Numbered from the stretch's first letter, positions 26,956 to 35,552 are shown. The stretch: DNA of 64,000 nt from Streptomyces asiaticus (GCF_018138715.1 NZ_JAGSHX010000006.1:2418001-2482000), one strand, 5' to 3'. A program made the numbers and translations. Notes: a model not told the origin generated them from the sequence alone.

Positions 26956-28374
26956 TTAGCCCATCTCCTCCAACGCCTTGCCCTTGGTCTCCGGCACCCA
27001 CTTGAGGATGAACGGGATCGAGAGCAGGGCGAAGGCCGTGTACATGATGTACGTACCCGACAGGTTCCAGTCCGACAGGCTCGGGAAGCTCGCGGTGATG
27101 GCCCAGTTGGCGATCCACTGCGCGGAGGCGGCGACGCCGAGGGCGGCGGCGCGGATCTTGTTCGGGAACATCTCGCCGAGCAGGACCCAGACCACCACGC
27201 CCCACGAGAGGGCGAAGAAGAGCACGAAGGCATGGGCCGCGATCAGCGCCAGGACACCCTCCGCGTGCGGCAGCTTGCCGTCCACCAGGTGCGCCGAGAA
27301 GGCCCAGGCCACCAGGGCGAGGGAGATGGCCATGCCCACGGAGCCGATGAGCGCGAGCGGCTTGCGGCCGATCCGGTCGACGAAGATCATCGCGATCACG
27401 GTGCCGAGGATGTTGATGATCGACGTGGTGAAGGAGTAGAAGAACGAGCTGCTCGGGTCGACGCCGACGGACTGCCACAGCGTCGAGGAGTAGTAGAACG
27501 CCACGTTGATGCCGACGAGCTGCTGGAAGACCGAGAGCCCGATGCCGATCCAGACGATGGGCAGCAGACCGAACCGGCCGCCGAGGAGGTCCTTGAAGGT
27601 CGACTTCTCCTCACTGCGCATGGCCCGGTCGATCTCGGCGACCCGCACATCGAGGTCCACGGTCTTGCCCTCGACCTCCCCCAGGACCTGCTTGGCCTGG
27701 GCGGTGCGGCCGACGGAGATCAGGAAGCGGGGCGACTCGGGGATGGCGAAGGACAGCAGCCCGTAGAGGACGGCGGGCACGACCATGACGCCGAGCATCC
27801 ACTGCCAGGCCTCCAGGCCGGCGATCTGCCCGCGCTGGTCGCCGTCGGCGAGGTTGAGGATGCCCCAGTTGACGAGCTGGGAGATGGCGATGCCGACGAC
27901 GATCGCGGCCTGCTGGAACGAGGCGAGCCGGCCGCGGTAGGCGGGCGGGGCGACCTCGGCGATGTAGGCCGGGCCGATCACCGAGGCCATGCCGATGCCG
28001 ACGCCGCCGAGCACCCGCCAGAAGGCCAGGTCCCACAGCGAGAAGGGCAGCGCCGAGCCGACCGCGCTGATCGTGAAGAGGGCGGCGGCGATCTGCATGA
28101 CGCGGATCCGGCCGATCCGGTCGGCTATCCGGCCCGCGGTGGCGGCGCCGATGGCCGAGCCGATCAGGGCGATGGCCACGACCTGGGCGAGGGCCGCGGA
28201 GCCGATGTCGTACTTGCCGCGGATGGCTTCGACCGCTCCGTTGATCACCGAGCTGTCGTAGCCGAAGAGAAAGCCGCCCATCGCGGCGGCTGCGGTGATG
28301 AAGATGACGTGGCCGAGGTGGTCCGGCTGGGCCTTGCGGCCCTCGGCTCCCTGTGCCTGCACGGTGGTGGACAA
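26956..28374 (-). CDS. glcP: Glucose permease, MFS sugar porter (GlcP-like)
   Basis: The protein of about 472 residues is a twelve-segment sugar:proton symporter. It carries the sugar-porter signatures GRIADRIGRIRVMQ, PESPRFLISVGR, FQQLVGINVAFYYSS and DRIGRKPLALIG. It ends PETKGKALEEMG and closely matches the S. coelicolor glucose permease GlcP throughout. I chose the TTG at 28374 because AGGAG lies seven bases upstream and the homologue begins here; longer readings from 28464 enter the promoter. Candidate operator palindromes lie upstream. Confidence 0.92.
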   Translation of the reverse strand: MSTTVQAQGAEGRKAQPDHLGHVIFITAAAAMGGFLFGYDSSVINGAVEAIRGKYDIGSAALAQVVAIALIGSAIGAATAGRIADRIGRIRVMQIAAALFTISAVGSALPFSLWDLAFWRVLGGVGIGMASVIGPAYIAEVAPPAYRGRLASFQQAAIVVGIAISQLVNWGILNLADGDQRGQIAGLEAWQWMLGVMVVPAVLYGLLSFAIPESPRFLISVGRTAQAKQVLGEVEGKTVDLDVRVAEIDRAMRSEEKSTFKDLLGGRFGLLPIVWIGIGLSVFQQLVGINVAFYYSSTLWQSVGVDPSSSFFYSFTTSIINILGTVIAMIFVDRIGRKPLALIGSVGMAISLALVAWAFSAHLVDGKLPHAEGVLALIAAHAFVLFFALSWGVVVWVLLGEMFPNKIRAAALGVAASAQWIANWAITASFPSLSDWNLSGTYIMYTAFALLSIPFILKWVPETKGKALEEMG

Positions 28375-28461
28375 CGTGAACTCCTGACGCCCGCCCGGCA
28401 ACGGCGCCGGACGTGGGGGACGGCTGACCCTTCCAGCGGTCGCGGCTGAGGCGTCGACCAC

Positions 28462-28585
28462 CACTTGAAGGTAAAAGCAATGTTGCAGAGACTATTCCTT
28501 CAAGTTTCGAAGTCAATAGGGTGTGGCAAAGAAATCACTCCAGCATGCCGACACGCGGGAGTAGGTCTTGACTTCAAGTATTGAA
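28462..28585 (-). promoter_or_regulatory. Palindromic operator candidates upstream of glcP
   Basis: TTCAAGTATTGAA (28573-28585) is a perfect 5+3+5 palindrome, and TTCAAGTTTCGAA (28499-28511) is a near match 74 bases away. A half-site ACTTGAAGG lies at about 28463-28471. The stretch is strikingly AT-rich for this window. Spacing by about seven helical turns suggests looping by one regulator, perhaps a ROK-family sugar repressor, but that is inference. Confidence 0.55.
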
Positions 28586-28589
28586 ACGG

Positions 28590-31500
28590 TCACCGCAAGC
28601 GCTGGCTGATGACCTTCGAGACGCCGTCACCCTGCATGGAGACGCCGTACAGCGCGTCGGCGACCTCCATCGTCCGCTTCTGGTGGGTGATCACGATCAG
28701 CTGGGAAGCCTCCTGGAGCTCCTGCATGATCCGGATCAGCCGCTGGAGATTGGTGTCGTCGAGCGCCGCCTCGACCTCGTCCATCACATAGAACGGGCTC
28801 GGCCGCGCCTTGAAGATCGACACCAGCAGGGCCACGGCGGTCAGCGAGCGCTCACCGCCCGAGAGCAGCGACAGCCGCTTGACCTTCTTGCCCGGCGGCC
28901 GGGCCTCCACGTCCACGCCCGTGGTCAGCATGTTCTCGGGGTCGGTCAGCACCAGCCGCCCCTCCCCGCCCGGGAACAGCCGCGAGAAGACGCCCTCGAA
29001 CTCGCGGGCGGTGTCCCGGTACGCCTCCGTGAAGACCTGCTCGACCCGCTCGTCGACCTCCTTGACCACCTGGAGGAGATCGGCCCGGGTCTTCTTGAGG
29101 TCCTCCAGCTGCTCGCTCAGGAACTGATGCCGCTCCTCCAGCGCCGCGAACTCCTCGAGCGCCAGCGGATTGACCTTGCCGAGCTGCTGGTACGCGCGCT
29201 CCGCGGCCTTCAGCCGCTTCTCCTGCTGCGCTCTGACGTACCGCACCGGCTGGTTGCGCGGGTGCTCCGGATCCTCCGGCAGGACCTCGCCCTCGGCGGG
29301 CGGGGACGGCGGGACGAGCTGGTCGGGGCCGTATTCGGCGATCAGCCCGGCCGGTTCGACGCCCAGCTCCTCCAGCGCCTTGGTCTCCAGCTGCTCGATC
29401 CGCATCCGCTTCTCGGCGCCCAGCACCTCGCCCCGGTGCACCGAGTCGGTCAGCTTGTCCAGCTCGCCCTTGAGGTCACGCCCCTGGCCGCGGGCGGCGT
29501 CCAGCTCCCGCTCGCGCTCGGCCTTGGCGCGCTCCGCGGCGTCCCGCTCCTGCTCGGCCCGTACCAGCGACACCTCGACATGCGCCAGCAACTGGCGGGC
29601 GCCGGAGGCCACGGCCGAGGCCACCTCGGCCTCATGGCGCAGCCGGGCGCGCCGCTGCTCGGCGCGCGTCCGGGCCTCGCGCTCGGCGCGCGCGCCCCGG
29701 TCGAGCGCGTCGGCCCGCCCCGCGAGCCCCTTGACGCGCTCCTCATGCGTACGGACCTGGAGCCGCGCCTCCATCTCGGTCTGCCGGGCGTTCGCGCCGT
29801 CGGCCGCCAGCCGGTCGCGTACGGAGGTGTCGGGCTCCTCCTCGCCCGGCTCCTCCTCCGCCACGGCCAGCCGCTCGGCGAGCTCCTCGGCCTCCTCGGT
29901 CGCCCGCTCCAGCGCCTCCTCGGCCCTGGCGACGGCCGCGGTACTCCGCTCGGCCTCCCCGGCGGCCCCGCGCGCCTGCCCGGCCAGCCGGCCCAGCGAC
30001 TGCGCGACCCGCGACTTCTCCCGGTCCGCCGCGCTCCGGCGGCCCGCGAGCTCCTCCACGAGCGTCAGGCACTCGGCCCGCCGCTCCTGAGCCGCGCGCT
30101 GCGCCCCGGCCAGCTCCTCGCACCGTACGGCGAGCCGCTCGAGCTCCGCCGCTGCCTCGTCGACGGACGCCTGCACCTCCAGCAGCGTGGGCGCCCCGGC
30201 GGAGCCGCCCTGCGCGAAATGCGCCCCGAGCAGATCGCCCTCGGCGGTCACGGCCGTCAACTCCGGCCGCTGTGCGAGGAGTTCCTCGGCCTCCTCCAGG
30301 GTCCCGACCACCACCATGCCGTCGAGCAACCGCCTTACGGCGGGCAGCAGCGCGGCGGGCCCAGCCACCAAGTCCGCCACCCGCGGCAACGCTTCGACGA
30401 CCGCGGCCTTCCCGCCCCGCTCGTCCCCGGGCACTGCCCCTGCTACGGCCGCCTCTCCCCCGGCGGGCCGCGGCACCCGCGCGGAGACGGCCGACGTGGA
30501 CGGCCCGGCGACGGCGGCGACCGTGGCACCGGGCTCCGTGCCACCGGGCGCCGAAGCGGCTGGGGCGCGGTCAGACGCCGTACGGGGATCGCGGCCCTCG
30601 TCCCCGGACGCCTCCGGCCGCGTACCGGGCACCACGGGCCGGTCGGCGCCGGGCCCTGCGGACGCGCTCGCGGCACCCGTATCGCCCCGGCTCACGGCGT
30701 CGGCGCCCGGCGCGCGCGTGCCCGGGGCAGCACTGCCCTCCGCCTCGGACGACGCCCCCGCGGTATCGGTGACGGCCTGCGCGGACCCCGGCGCGGTACC
30801 CCAGGAGTCCACCCCGCCCGGCCGAGAGCCCTCGTCGGAGCCGGAGGACTCGTTCACCGGACCGTCCGGGGACCGCGTGCCCGGCACGGCGGCAGCGCCA
30901 TCAGCCGTCTCGGGGGAGCCCTCCGGCGCGCCAGCGGGTGAACCGGCCCCGGCCGTGGGGGCATCCCGGCCCACGGAACCGGCACCCGGCACCCGCGTGC
31001 CCGGCACGGCGGCAGCGCCGTCAGCCGCCTCGCCGGGGCCCTGCGGCGCGCCAGCGGGTGAACCGGCCCCGGCCATGGGCGTTTCGGCGTCCGCACCCGG
31101 CACTCCGCCCGGCTCGGCCGGGCGACCGAGAGGGCCGGGCGCCGCCGGGGTGACCGCCGATCGTGGCGCGGGCCCCTGGTCCGGCTCGCTCCGCGCGGCC
31201 CCCTCGGCGCGCGTGCCCGGCACGAGGGCGCCACCCGGCGCGGGCGCGCCGGAACCGCCCGGTTCCGGCGCGGCAGACGGGGATTCCGCCAGGGCGGCGG
31301 ACGGCGACTCCGCCAAGGCGGCGGACGGGGGCTCCGCGAGGTGGGCGGACGGGGATTCCGCCAGGGCGGCCGACGAGGGCTCCGCGAGGTGGGCCGGCGG
31401 GGGCTCCTCCCCCTCCGCGGCCGGCGTCGTCAGCAGCAGGGCGGCGCGGCCGGCGTCGTCGGCGCGGAGGAGGCGGATCGCGTCGGCGGCCGCGCGGGGG

Positions 31501-33140
31501 CCGCTGACGGCGATCGCGTCGGCGGCGGCGCCCAGGGCCGTGGCGACCGGGACCTCGAAGCCCGGGGTCACGGTGAGGAGTTCGGCGGCGGGGCCCAGGA
31601 GTCCGCCGAGGCGGTCGGCGGCGGCCATAAGGGCGCCCGTGCCGTCCTTCCGGCGCAGACCGAGGGCGAGGGCGTCATGCCGGGCGGAGGTCGCGGCGCG
31701 CTCGCGTTCGGCGGCCGTCGCCGCCTCGCGGGCCGCGCTCAGCGCGGCCTCCGCCTCGGCCAGCTCGCGCTTCGCGGCCTCGTGGCGCTCCCGCAATTCC
31801 GCGTCGTCCGCGTCGAGTCCGTCGACCTCCGCCTTGAGCTGCTCGTACTCCTCCTGCGCGGCGACCGCCCGGGTCTGTGCCTCGTCGCGGGACGCGGCCA
31901 GCCGTTCGATCTCGGCGCGGGCCGAACCGGCCCGGCCGCGGGCGGCGTTCACCTGGCCCTGGAGCCGGGCGAGCCCTTCGCGGCGGTCGGCGATGGCGCG
32001 GGCCACGTCCTTGAGCCGGCGCTCCTCCTCGGCCAGGTTCCGCTCGAGCTCGGCCCGGTGCGCCACGGTGTCGTCCAGCGCCCGGCTCGCCGCCTCCAAG
32101 GCGGCCTCCAGCTCGGCCTCCTGCTCCCGAATGCGGGCCGCCTCGCGCTCCATGTCCTCGGGGTCGCGGCCGCGCCGCTCCTCCCCGGGGGCGGAGGTGG
32201 CGCTCTTGACCCGGGCGTCCGCCAGGCTGATCGTGCCGCGCACCCGCTCGGCGAGCTGCGAGAGCTCGTACCAGGTCTGCTGGGCGTCCCGGAGCCGGGG
32301 CGCGAGCCGCCGCACCTGCTCCTCCAGCGCCGCCTCGCGCTGCTGCGCGGTCCGCAGCTCGGCCTCGGCGGCCTCCTTGCGCCGCTTGAGCTCGGCCTCG
32401 TCGGCGACCTCGGCGCGCAGCGCCTCGCGCAGGGTCACCAGGTCGTCGGCGAGCAGCCGCAGCCGGGCGTCGCGCAGATCGGCCTGGATGACGGCGGCCC
32501 GCCGGGCCACCGCGGCCTGCCGGCCGAGCGGTTTGAGCTGGCGCCGCAGCTCGTCGGTGAGGTCCTGGACGCGGGCGAGGTTGGCCTGCATCGCGTCCAG
32601 CTTCCGCAGCGCCTTCTCCTTGCGCTTACGGTGCTTGAGGACGCCCGCGGCCTCCTCGATGAAGGCGCGGCGGCCGGTCGGATCGGCGTGCAGCACCCCG
32701 TCGAGCTGGCCCTGCCCGACGATGACGTGCATCTCCCGGCCGATACCGGAGTCGGAGAGCAGCTCCTGGATGTCCAGCAGCCGGCAGGTGTCCCCGTTGA
32801 GCTGGTACTCGCTGCCGCCGTTGCGGAACATGATCCGCGTGATGGTGACTTCGGCGTAGTCGATGGGCAGCGCGCCATCGGCGTTGTCGATGGTGAGCGA
32901 GACCTCGGCGCGGCCGAGCGGGGGACGGCCGGTGGTCCCGGCGAAGATGACGTCCTCCATCTTGCCGCCGCGCAGGGACTTGGCACCCTGTTCGCCCATG
33001 ACCCAGGAAAGGGCGTCCACGACATTGGACTTGCCCGAGCCATTGGGGCCGACGACGCAGGTGATGCCCGGCTCGAACCGGAGCGTCGTGGCGGAGGCGA
33101 AGGATTTGAACCCTCGCAGGGTCAGGCTCTTGAGATGCAC
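28590..33140 (-). CDS. smc: Chromosome segregation ATPase SMC with a giant hinge insertion
   Basis: SMC folds into an antiparallel coiled coil with an ABC-type head and a dimerising hinge; with ScpA/ScpB it loads at parS and aligns chromosome arms. The head shows Walker A GPNGSGKSN (about 31-39), signature LSGGERSL and Walker B FYVMDEVEAALDD, with long coiled coils between. The hinge starts at GLLGPAAELLTV and ends near AHFAQGGSAGAP, but is split at about residues 575-907 by some 330 Pro/Ala/Gly/Ser-rich residues. At 1516 residues it exceeds the usual length of about 1186 by just this insertion. The GTG at 33140 gives the family N-terminus HLKSLTLRGFKSF; the reading frame is open throughout. 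Confidence 0.95.
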   Translation of the reverse strand: MHLKSLTLRGFKSFASATTLRFEPGITCVVGPNGSGKSNVVDALSWVMGEQGAKSLRGGKMEDVIFAGTTGRPPLGRAEVSLTIDNADGALPIDYAEVTITRIMFRNGGSEYQLNGDTCRLLDIQELLSDSGIGREMHVIVGQGQLDGVLHADPTGRRAFIEEAAGVLKHRKRKEKALRKLDAMQANLARVQDLTDELRRQLKPLGRQAAVARRAAVIQADLRDARLRLLADDLVTLREALRAEVADEAELKRRKEAAEAELRTAQQREAALEEQVRRLAPRLRDAQQTWYELSQLAERVRGTISLADARVKSATSAPGEERRGRDPEDMEREAARIREQEAELEAALEAASRALDDTVAHRAELERNLAEEERRLKDVARAIADRREGLARLQGQVNAARGRAGSARAEIERLAASRDEAQTRAVAAQEEYEQLKAEVDGLDADDAELRERHEAAKRELAEAEAALSAAREAATAAERERAATSARHDALALGLRRKDGTGALMAAADRLGGLLGPAAELLTVTPGFEVPVATALGAAADAIAVSGPRAAADAIRLLRADDAGRAALLLTTPAAEGEEPPPAHLAEPSSAALAESPSAHLAEPPSAALAESPSAALAESPSAAPEPGGSGAPAPGGALVPGTRAEGAARSEPDQGPAPRSAVTPAAPGPLGRPAEPGGVPGADAETPMAGAGSPAGAPQGPGEAADGAAAVPGTRVPGAGSVGRDAPTAGAGSPAGAPEGSPETADGAAAVPGTRSPDGPVNESSGSDEGSRPGGVDSWGTAPGSAQAVTDTAGASSEAEGSAAPGTRAPGADAVSRGDTGAASASAGPGADRPVVPGTRPEASGDEGRDPRTASDRAPAASAPGGTEPGATVAAVAGPSTSAVSARVPRPAGGEAAVAGAVPGDERGGKAAVVEALPRVADLVAGPAALLPAVRRLLDGMVVVGTLEEAEELLAQRPELTAVTAEGDLLGAHFAQGGSAGAPTLLEVQASVDEAAAELERLAVRCEELAGAQRAAQERRAECLTLVEELAGRRSAADREKSRVAQSLGRLAGQARGAAGEAERSTAAVARAEEALERATEEAEELAERLAVAEEEPGEEEPDTSVRDRLAADGANARQTEMEARLQVRTHEERVKGLAGRADALDRGARAEREARTRAEQRRARLRHEAEVASAVASGARQLLAHVEVSLVRAEQERDAAERAKAERERELDAARGQGRDLKGELDKLTDSVHRGEVLGAEKRMRIEQLETKALEELGVEPAGLIAEYGPDQLVPPSPPAEGEVLPEDPEHPRNQPVRYVRAQQEKRLKAAERAYQQLGKVNPLALEEFAALEERHQFLSEQLEDLKKTRADLLQVVKEVDERVEQVFTEAYRDTAREFEGVFSRLFPGGEGRLVLTDPENMLTTGVDVEARPPGKKVKRLSLLSGGERSLTAVALLVSIFKARPSPFYVMDEVEAALDDTNLQRLIRIMQELQEASQLIVITHQKRTMEVADALYGVSMQGDGVSKVISQRLR
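30418..31415. repeat. Repeat-rich segment encoding the SMC hinge insertion
   Basis: About 1 kb of low-complexity DNA lies within smc. Part A (about 31267-31403) is five to six 24-bp units encoding octapeptides such as ALAESPSA and HLAEPPSA. Part B contains a 120-bp period, with GTGCCCGGCACGGCGGCAGC at 30877 and again at 30997. Scattered copies of a (V/A)PGTR peptide motif occur five times. All units are multiples of three, so the frame is kept. Confidence 0.85.
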
Positions 33141-33308
33141 GCCTTTGGACTCTACCCGCCGCGCTTCCTCCGGCACCGTCCCATGAAGGTGGCGCGGCGC
33201 ACCCGTCCCGGCTTTTTCTCCGTTTCAGCAATGATCGGTTTCACCGCTGGGAGAGAGGGGCACATCAGTCGGTAAGGGTGGCTCGGAGGCACACTTGGGG
33301 AAACGACG

Positions 33309-33330
33309 AAGGGACGCCGAAGCGTCCCTT
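33309..33330 (-). terminator. UUCG-type terminator between the coiled-coil gene and smc
   Basis: On the minus strand AAGGGACGC-TTCG-GCGTCCCTT forms a perfect 9-bp stem closed by a stable UUCG tetraloop, 50 bases after the stop of the small coiled-coil gene. It insulates smc, which starts 170 bases downstream. Confidence 0.85.
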
Positions 33331-33380
33331 GAGGATTCTCAAGCGGCTGACGATGCAGCCCGACCGGCCCTGGGGCTGGG

Positions 33381-33587
33381 TCAGGCGAGCGCAGGCTCCG
33401 CCTGGGATACGTCGATGCTTTCGAGCAGCGAGTCGCCGTGTCGAGCGGCGGCGGACAGCGCGTCGTTCTCGGCCTGAATCCGGACGATCTCGGATTCAAG
33501 GTCCTGGACGCGCTGCTGAAGCCGTCGCATCTCGGCGAGGACTCGGGGGTCGGAACCGCCGACGTAACCGAGAAGCGCCTTTGCCAT
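33381..33587 (-). CDS. Small conserved coiled-coil protein
   Basis: The 68-residue protein starts MAKALLGYVGGSDPRVLAEMRRLQQRVQDLE and continues with regular heptads (RVQDLESEIVRIQAENDALSA), i.e. a short coiled coil, and an acidic tail ending VSQAEPALA. It is conserved in streptomycetes beside smc and acylphosphatase; its function is unknown. The ATG at 33587 has GTGGAGGA upstream and matches the conserved start; a longer reading from 33665 is not supported. It lies between the acylphosphatase gene and smc, all on the same strand. Confidence 0.82.
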   Translation of the reverse strand: MAKALLGYVGGSDPRVLAEMRRLQQRVQDLESEIVRIQAENDALSAAARHGDSLLESIDVSQAEPALA

Positions 33588-33958
33588 GATGGATGGTCCT
33601 CCACACTGAGTGACCGACCGAAGCGGTGTGGGTCGTGAGGGATTTGCACCCGCGATGCCTGCCAAATTACTACCGTGCTGCGCGGCAAACAGTTAAGGTG
33701 CGCGGGGCTTCCAGCGTCTCACCAATTGGTTTGAGGGTCAACACGATCACACGCCGACGGGCCCGCAGGGGCCGAGAGCACACTGGCGGCGGACGCTCCC
33801 GCCCCTCTCCAGATGACCCATCGCGGTCGGGGATCTTTCGTGACTCCGCAGCCTTCCATGGAGCGGCCCGGTTGGCAACCATCAGCCGATTTCTGCTCAC
33901 CGTGCGCAGGGAAGGCGTGGTCAGAGGGGGGCCACGGAGGGTACCTCCGGTGAGTTGA
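33588..33958. other. Intergenic region between acylphosphatase and the coiled-coil gene
   Basis: The 371 bases contain no credible gene. Near the acylphosphatase stop GGAGGGTACCTCC can form a small hairpin. The AT-richer part near 33660-33720 probably holds the promoter of the coiled-coil gene. Nothing else is recognised. Confidence 0.5.
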
Positions 33959-34240
33959 TCAACGGATCTCGAAGGCGTCGTAGCCGCCCCGCGGTGTGTC
34001 CCAGATCTCGGTGATTCCCTCGACTTTCCCGGGCGTGTCGCCGTCCCGGAGCCATTCGAGCAACTGCTCGCACTCCGCACGCGGGCCCTCCGCGACCACC
34101 TGCACCCGCCCGTCGGCGAGGTTGGAGGCAAAGCCGACGAGGTCCCCGATGCGCAACGCGTTGGCCCGGGTGTACCAGCGGAAGCCGACGCCCTGGACGC
34201 GGCCACGAACCCACACGGTGAGGCGGACTCTTTCGTTCAT
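33959..34240 (-). CDS. acyP: Acylphosphatase
   Basis: The 93-residue enzyme hydrolyses the carboxyl-phosphate bond of acylphosphates. It has the signature [14 protein letters not shown] with the phosphate-binding loop and catalytic Arg, and [13 protein letters not shown] with the catalytic Asn of the second signature. The fold ends YDAFEIR. The start [11 protein letters not shown] at 34240 is the family start. It is divergent from a CAP-domain secreted protein gene. Confidence 0.95.
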   Translation of the reverse strand: MNERVRLTVWVRGRVQGVGFRWYTRANALRIGDLVGFASNLADGRVQVVAEGPRAECEQLLEWLRDGDTPGKVEGITEIWDTPRGGYDAFEIR

Positions 34241-34349
34241 ATGCGCACGCTAACCCCCCGTCCGAGCAGCCGCTAAACCATCGAATTGCCCAGTGGGCAG
34301 GCGCGTTGGGGCCCGAATGGCGTACAGTCCCGGCTCAACAGGACTCACC

Positions 34350-34387
34350 CACACGAGTGATACATGGCTCGCGCACACGAGTGACAC
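34350..34387 (+). promoter_or_regulatory. Direct repeat upstream of the CAP-domain gene
   Basis: CACACGAGTGATACA (34350-34364) and CACACGAGTGACACA (34373-34387) form a 15-bp direct repeat with a 23-bp period about 45-80 bases before the CAP-domain start. This suits tandem binding of an activator or sigma-factor accessory protein. I recognise no consensus. Confidence 0.5.
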
Positions 34388-34431
34388 ATTTCGAGCGACT
34401 TTTGACGCCGAGCACACAAGGAAGGCAGGAG

Positions 34432-35376
34432 ATGGGCCGCCATCGACGATCTGCCCCCGGTACCCCGGCGGAGGTGGCCGCCGCAGGCCGCCACCGGGGA
34501 CCGCACCGGAGCCCCCTCGCTCCGGTCCGGACCGGACTGTTGGGCGTATCCGCCGCTGTCGCGGTCGGCGCCGTGGCGATGGCCTCCGGACTCGGTCCGA
34601 ACGGCTACGAACTCGGCGGGGGCAACGACTCCGCCGGACAGGTCCAGGCGGGCGGTCCCTCGGACTCCGGCCTGGAGACACAGGGCTCGCAGTCCGCGGC
34701 CCCCACCGATCGCGGCACGGTACCGCCCAGCCGTGGTGACGACCGCCCTCACGCACCCTCCACAACTCCCTCCAAGACCCCGCCCAAGCCCTCCGAGACG
34801 CCCTCCACCACCTCGCCGGAGCAGCCGAGGCCCTCCCAGCCCTCCGGGAACGACCGGCCCGGCGGAAACGGCAAGGGCAAGGGAAGCGACAACAGCAACG
34901 GCAAGGGCGGCGCGAACGGCGGCGGGCACGGCAAGCCGTCACAGACGCCCTCGACGGAGCCGACCGCACCCGAACCCCCGGCGGAGTCGACCGGCCCCGA
35001 GACCGCCTCGGAGGCCGAAGTCCTCGCCCTGGTCAACAAAGAGCGCGAGAAGGTCGGCTGCGACCCCGTGATAGCCGACTCCAAACTCGCGCAGCTGGCC
35101 GAGGACTTCAGTGAGGACATGTCCCTGCGCCAGTTCTTCGACCACATCAACCCCGACGGCGACAGCCCCTGGGAGCGCGCCGAGGGTGCGGGCATCCTGG
35201 ACCTGGGCGGGGAGAACATCGCCCGCGGCCAGTCGGACGCACAGTCCGTGATGGACTCCTGGATGAACAGCTCCGGCCATCGCGCCAACATCCTCAACTG
35301 CTCGTTCAAGCGACTGGGCGTCGGCGCGCACTTCGGCGACGGCGGTCCCTGGTGGACCCAGGACTTCGGCTACTGA
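34432..35376 (+). CDS. Secreted CAP/SCP-domain protein
   Basis: The protein has about 314 residues. A basic N-terminus (MGRHRRSAPG) and a hydrophobic segment near residues 32-50 (TGLLGVSAAVAVGAVAMASG) act as signal peptide or anchor. A long Pro/Ser/Thr/Gly linker (about 60-190) spans the wall. The CAP domain follows, with EAEVLALVNKEREKVGC, the His-containing FFDHINPDG, the GGENIARG box and SSGHRANILNCSFKRLGVG. CAP proteins are extracellular; some bind lipids, others are toxins or of unknown role. Start at 34432 follows AGGAAGGCAGGAG; the reading from 34306 crosses the promoter repeats. Confidence 0.85.
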   Translation: MGRHRRSAPGTPAEVAAAGRHRGPHRSPLAPVRTGLLGVSAAVAVGAVAMASGLGPNGYELGGGNDSAGQVQAGGPSDSGLETQGSQSAAPTDRGTVPPSRGDDRPHAPSTTPSKTPPKPSETPSTTSPEQPRPSQPSGNDRPGGNGKGKGSDNSNGKGGANGGGHGKPSQTPSTEPTAPEPPAESTGPETASEAEVLALVNKEREKVGCDPVIADSKLAQLAEDFSEDMSLRQFFDHINPDGDSPWERAEGAGILDLGGENIARGQSDAQSVMDSWMNSSGHRANILNCSFKRLGVGAHFGDGGPWWTQDFGY

Positions 35377-35415
35377 GCCGCTGAGCGGGAGCCGCTGAAC
35401 GGGAGCCCCGAGCGG
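35375..35415. repeat. 14-bp tandem repeat spanning the CAP-gene stop codon
   Basis: Units GAGCCGCTGAGCGG (35375-35388), GAGCCGCTGAACGG (35389-35402) and GAGCCCCGAGCGG (35403-35415) run head to tail. The first begins inside the stop codon TGA (35374-35376). It is another gene end copied downstream. Confidence 0.75.
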
Positions 35416-35434
35416 GCCTCCGCATCCGGCCGTA

Positions 35435-35476
35435 TGTGAGAGCCCGGGGCGTACGAAAGCGCCCTGGGCTCTCACA
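35435..35476. terminator. Long hairpin between the CAP gene and the HxlR regulator gene
   Basis: TGTGAGAGCCCGGGGCG and CGCCCTGGGCTCTCACA pair over 17 bases with one mismatch and an 8-base loop, about 60 bases after the CAP stop. It is most likely a terminator, though the TGTGAGA/TCTCACA ends could also be an operator for the HxlR gene 76 bases downstream. Confidence 0.7.
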
Positions 35477-35552
35477 TGCCCGTACGAGCAGCACACTCAC
35501 CAGCCGAAAGCGCGACCCTGGAGTCAGCGCTGAGTGCGCGTATGGTGTGGGT

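Noticed and set aside
30418..31415. SMC insertion as an intein, inserted gene or mobile element
   Set aside because: There are no splicing motifs, no start/stop or recombinase, and the frame is continuous through repetitive low-complexity sequence.
30187..32859. 890-codon open frame antisense to smc
   Set aside because: It is a mirror of smc in GC-rich DNA; the sense strand encodes conserved SMC motifs and the antisense frame resembles nothing known.
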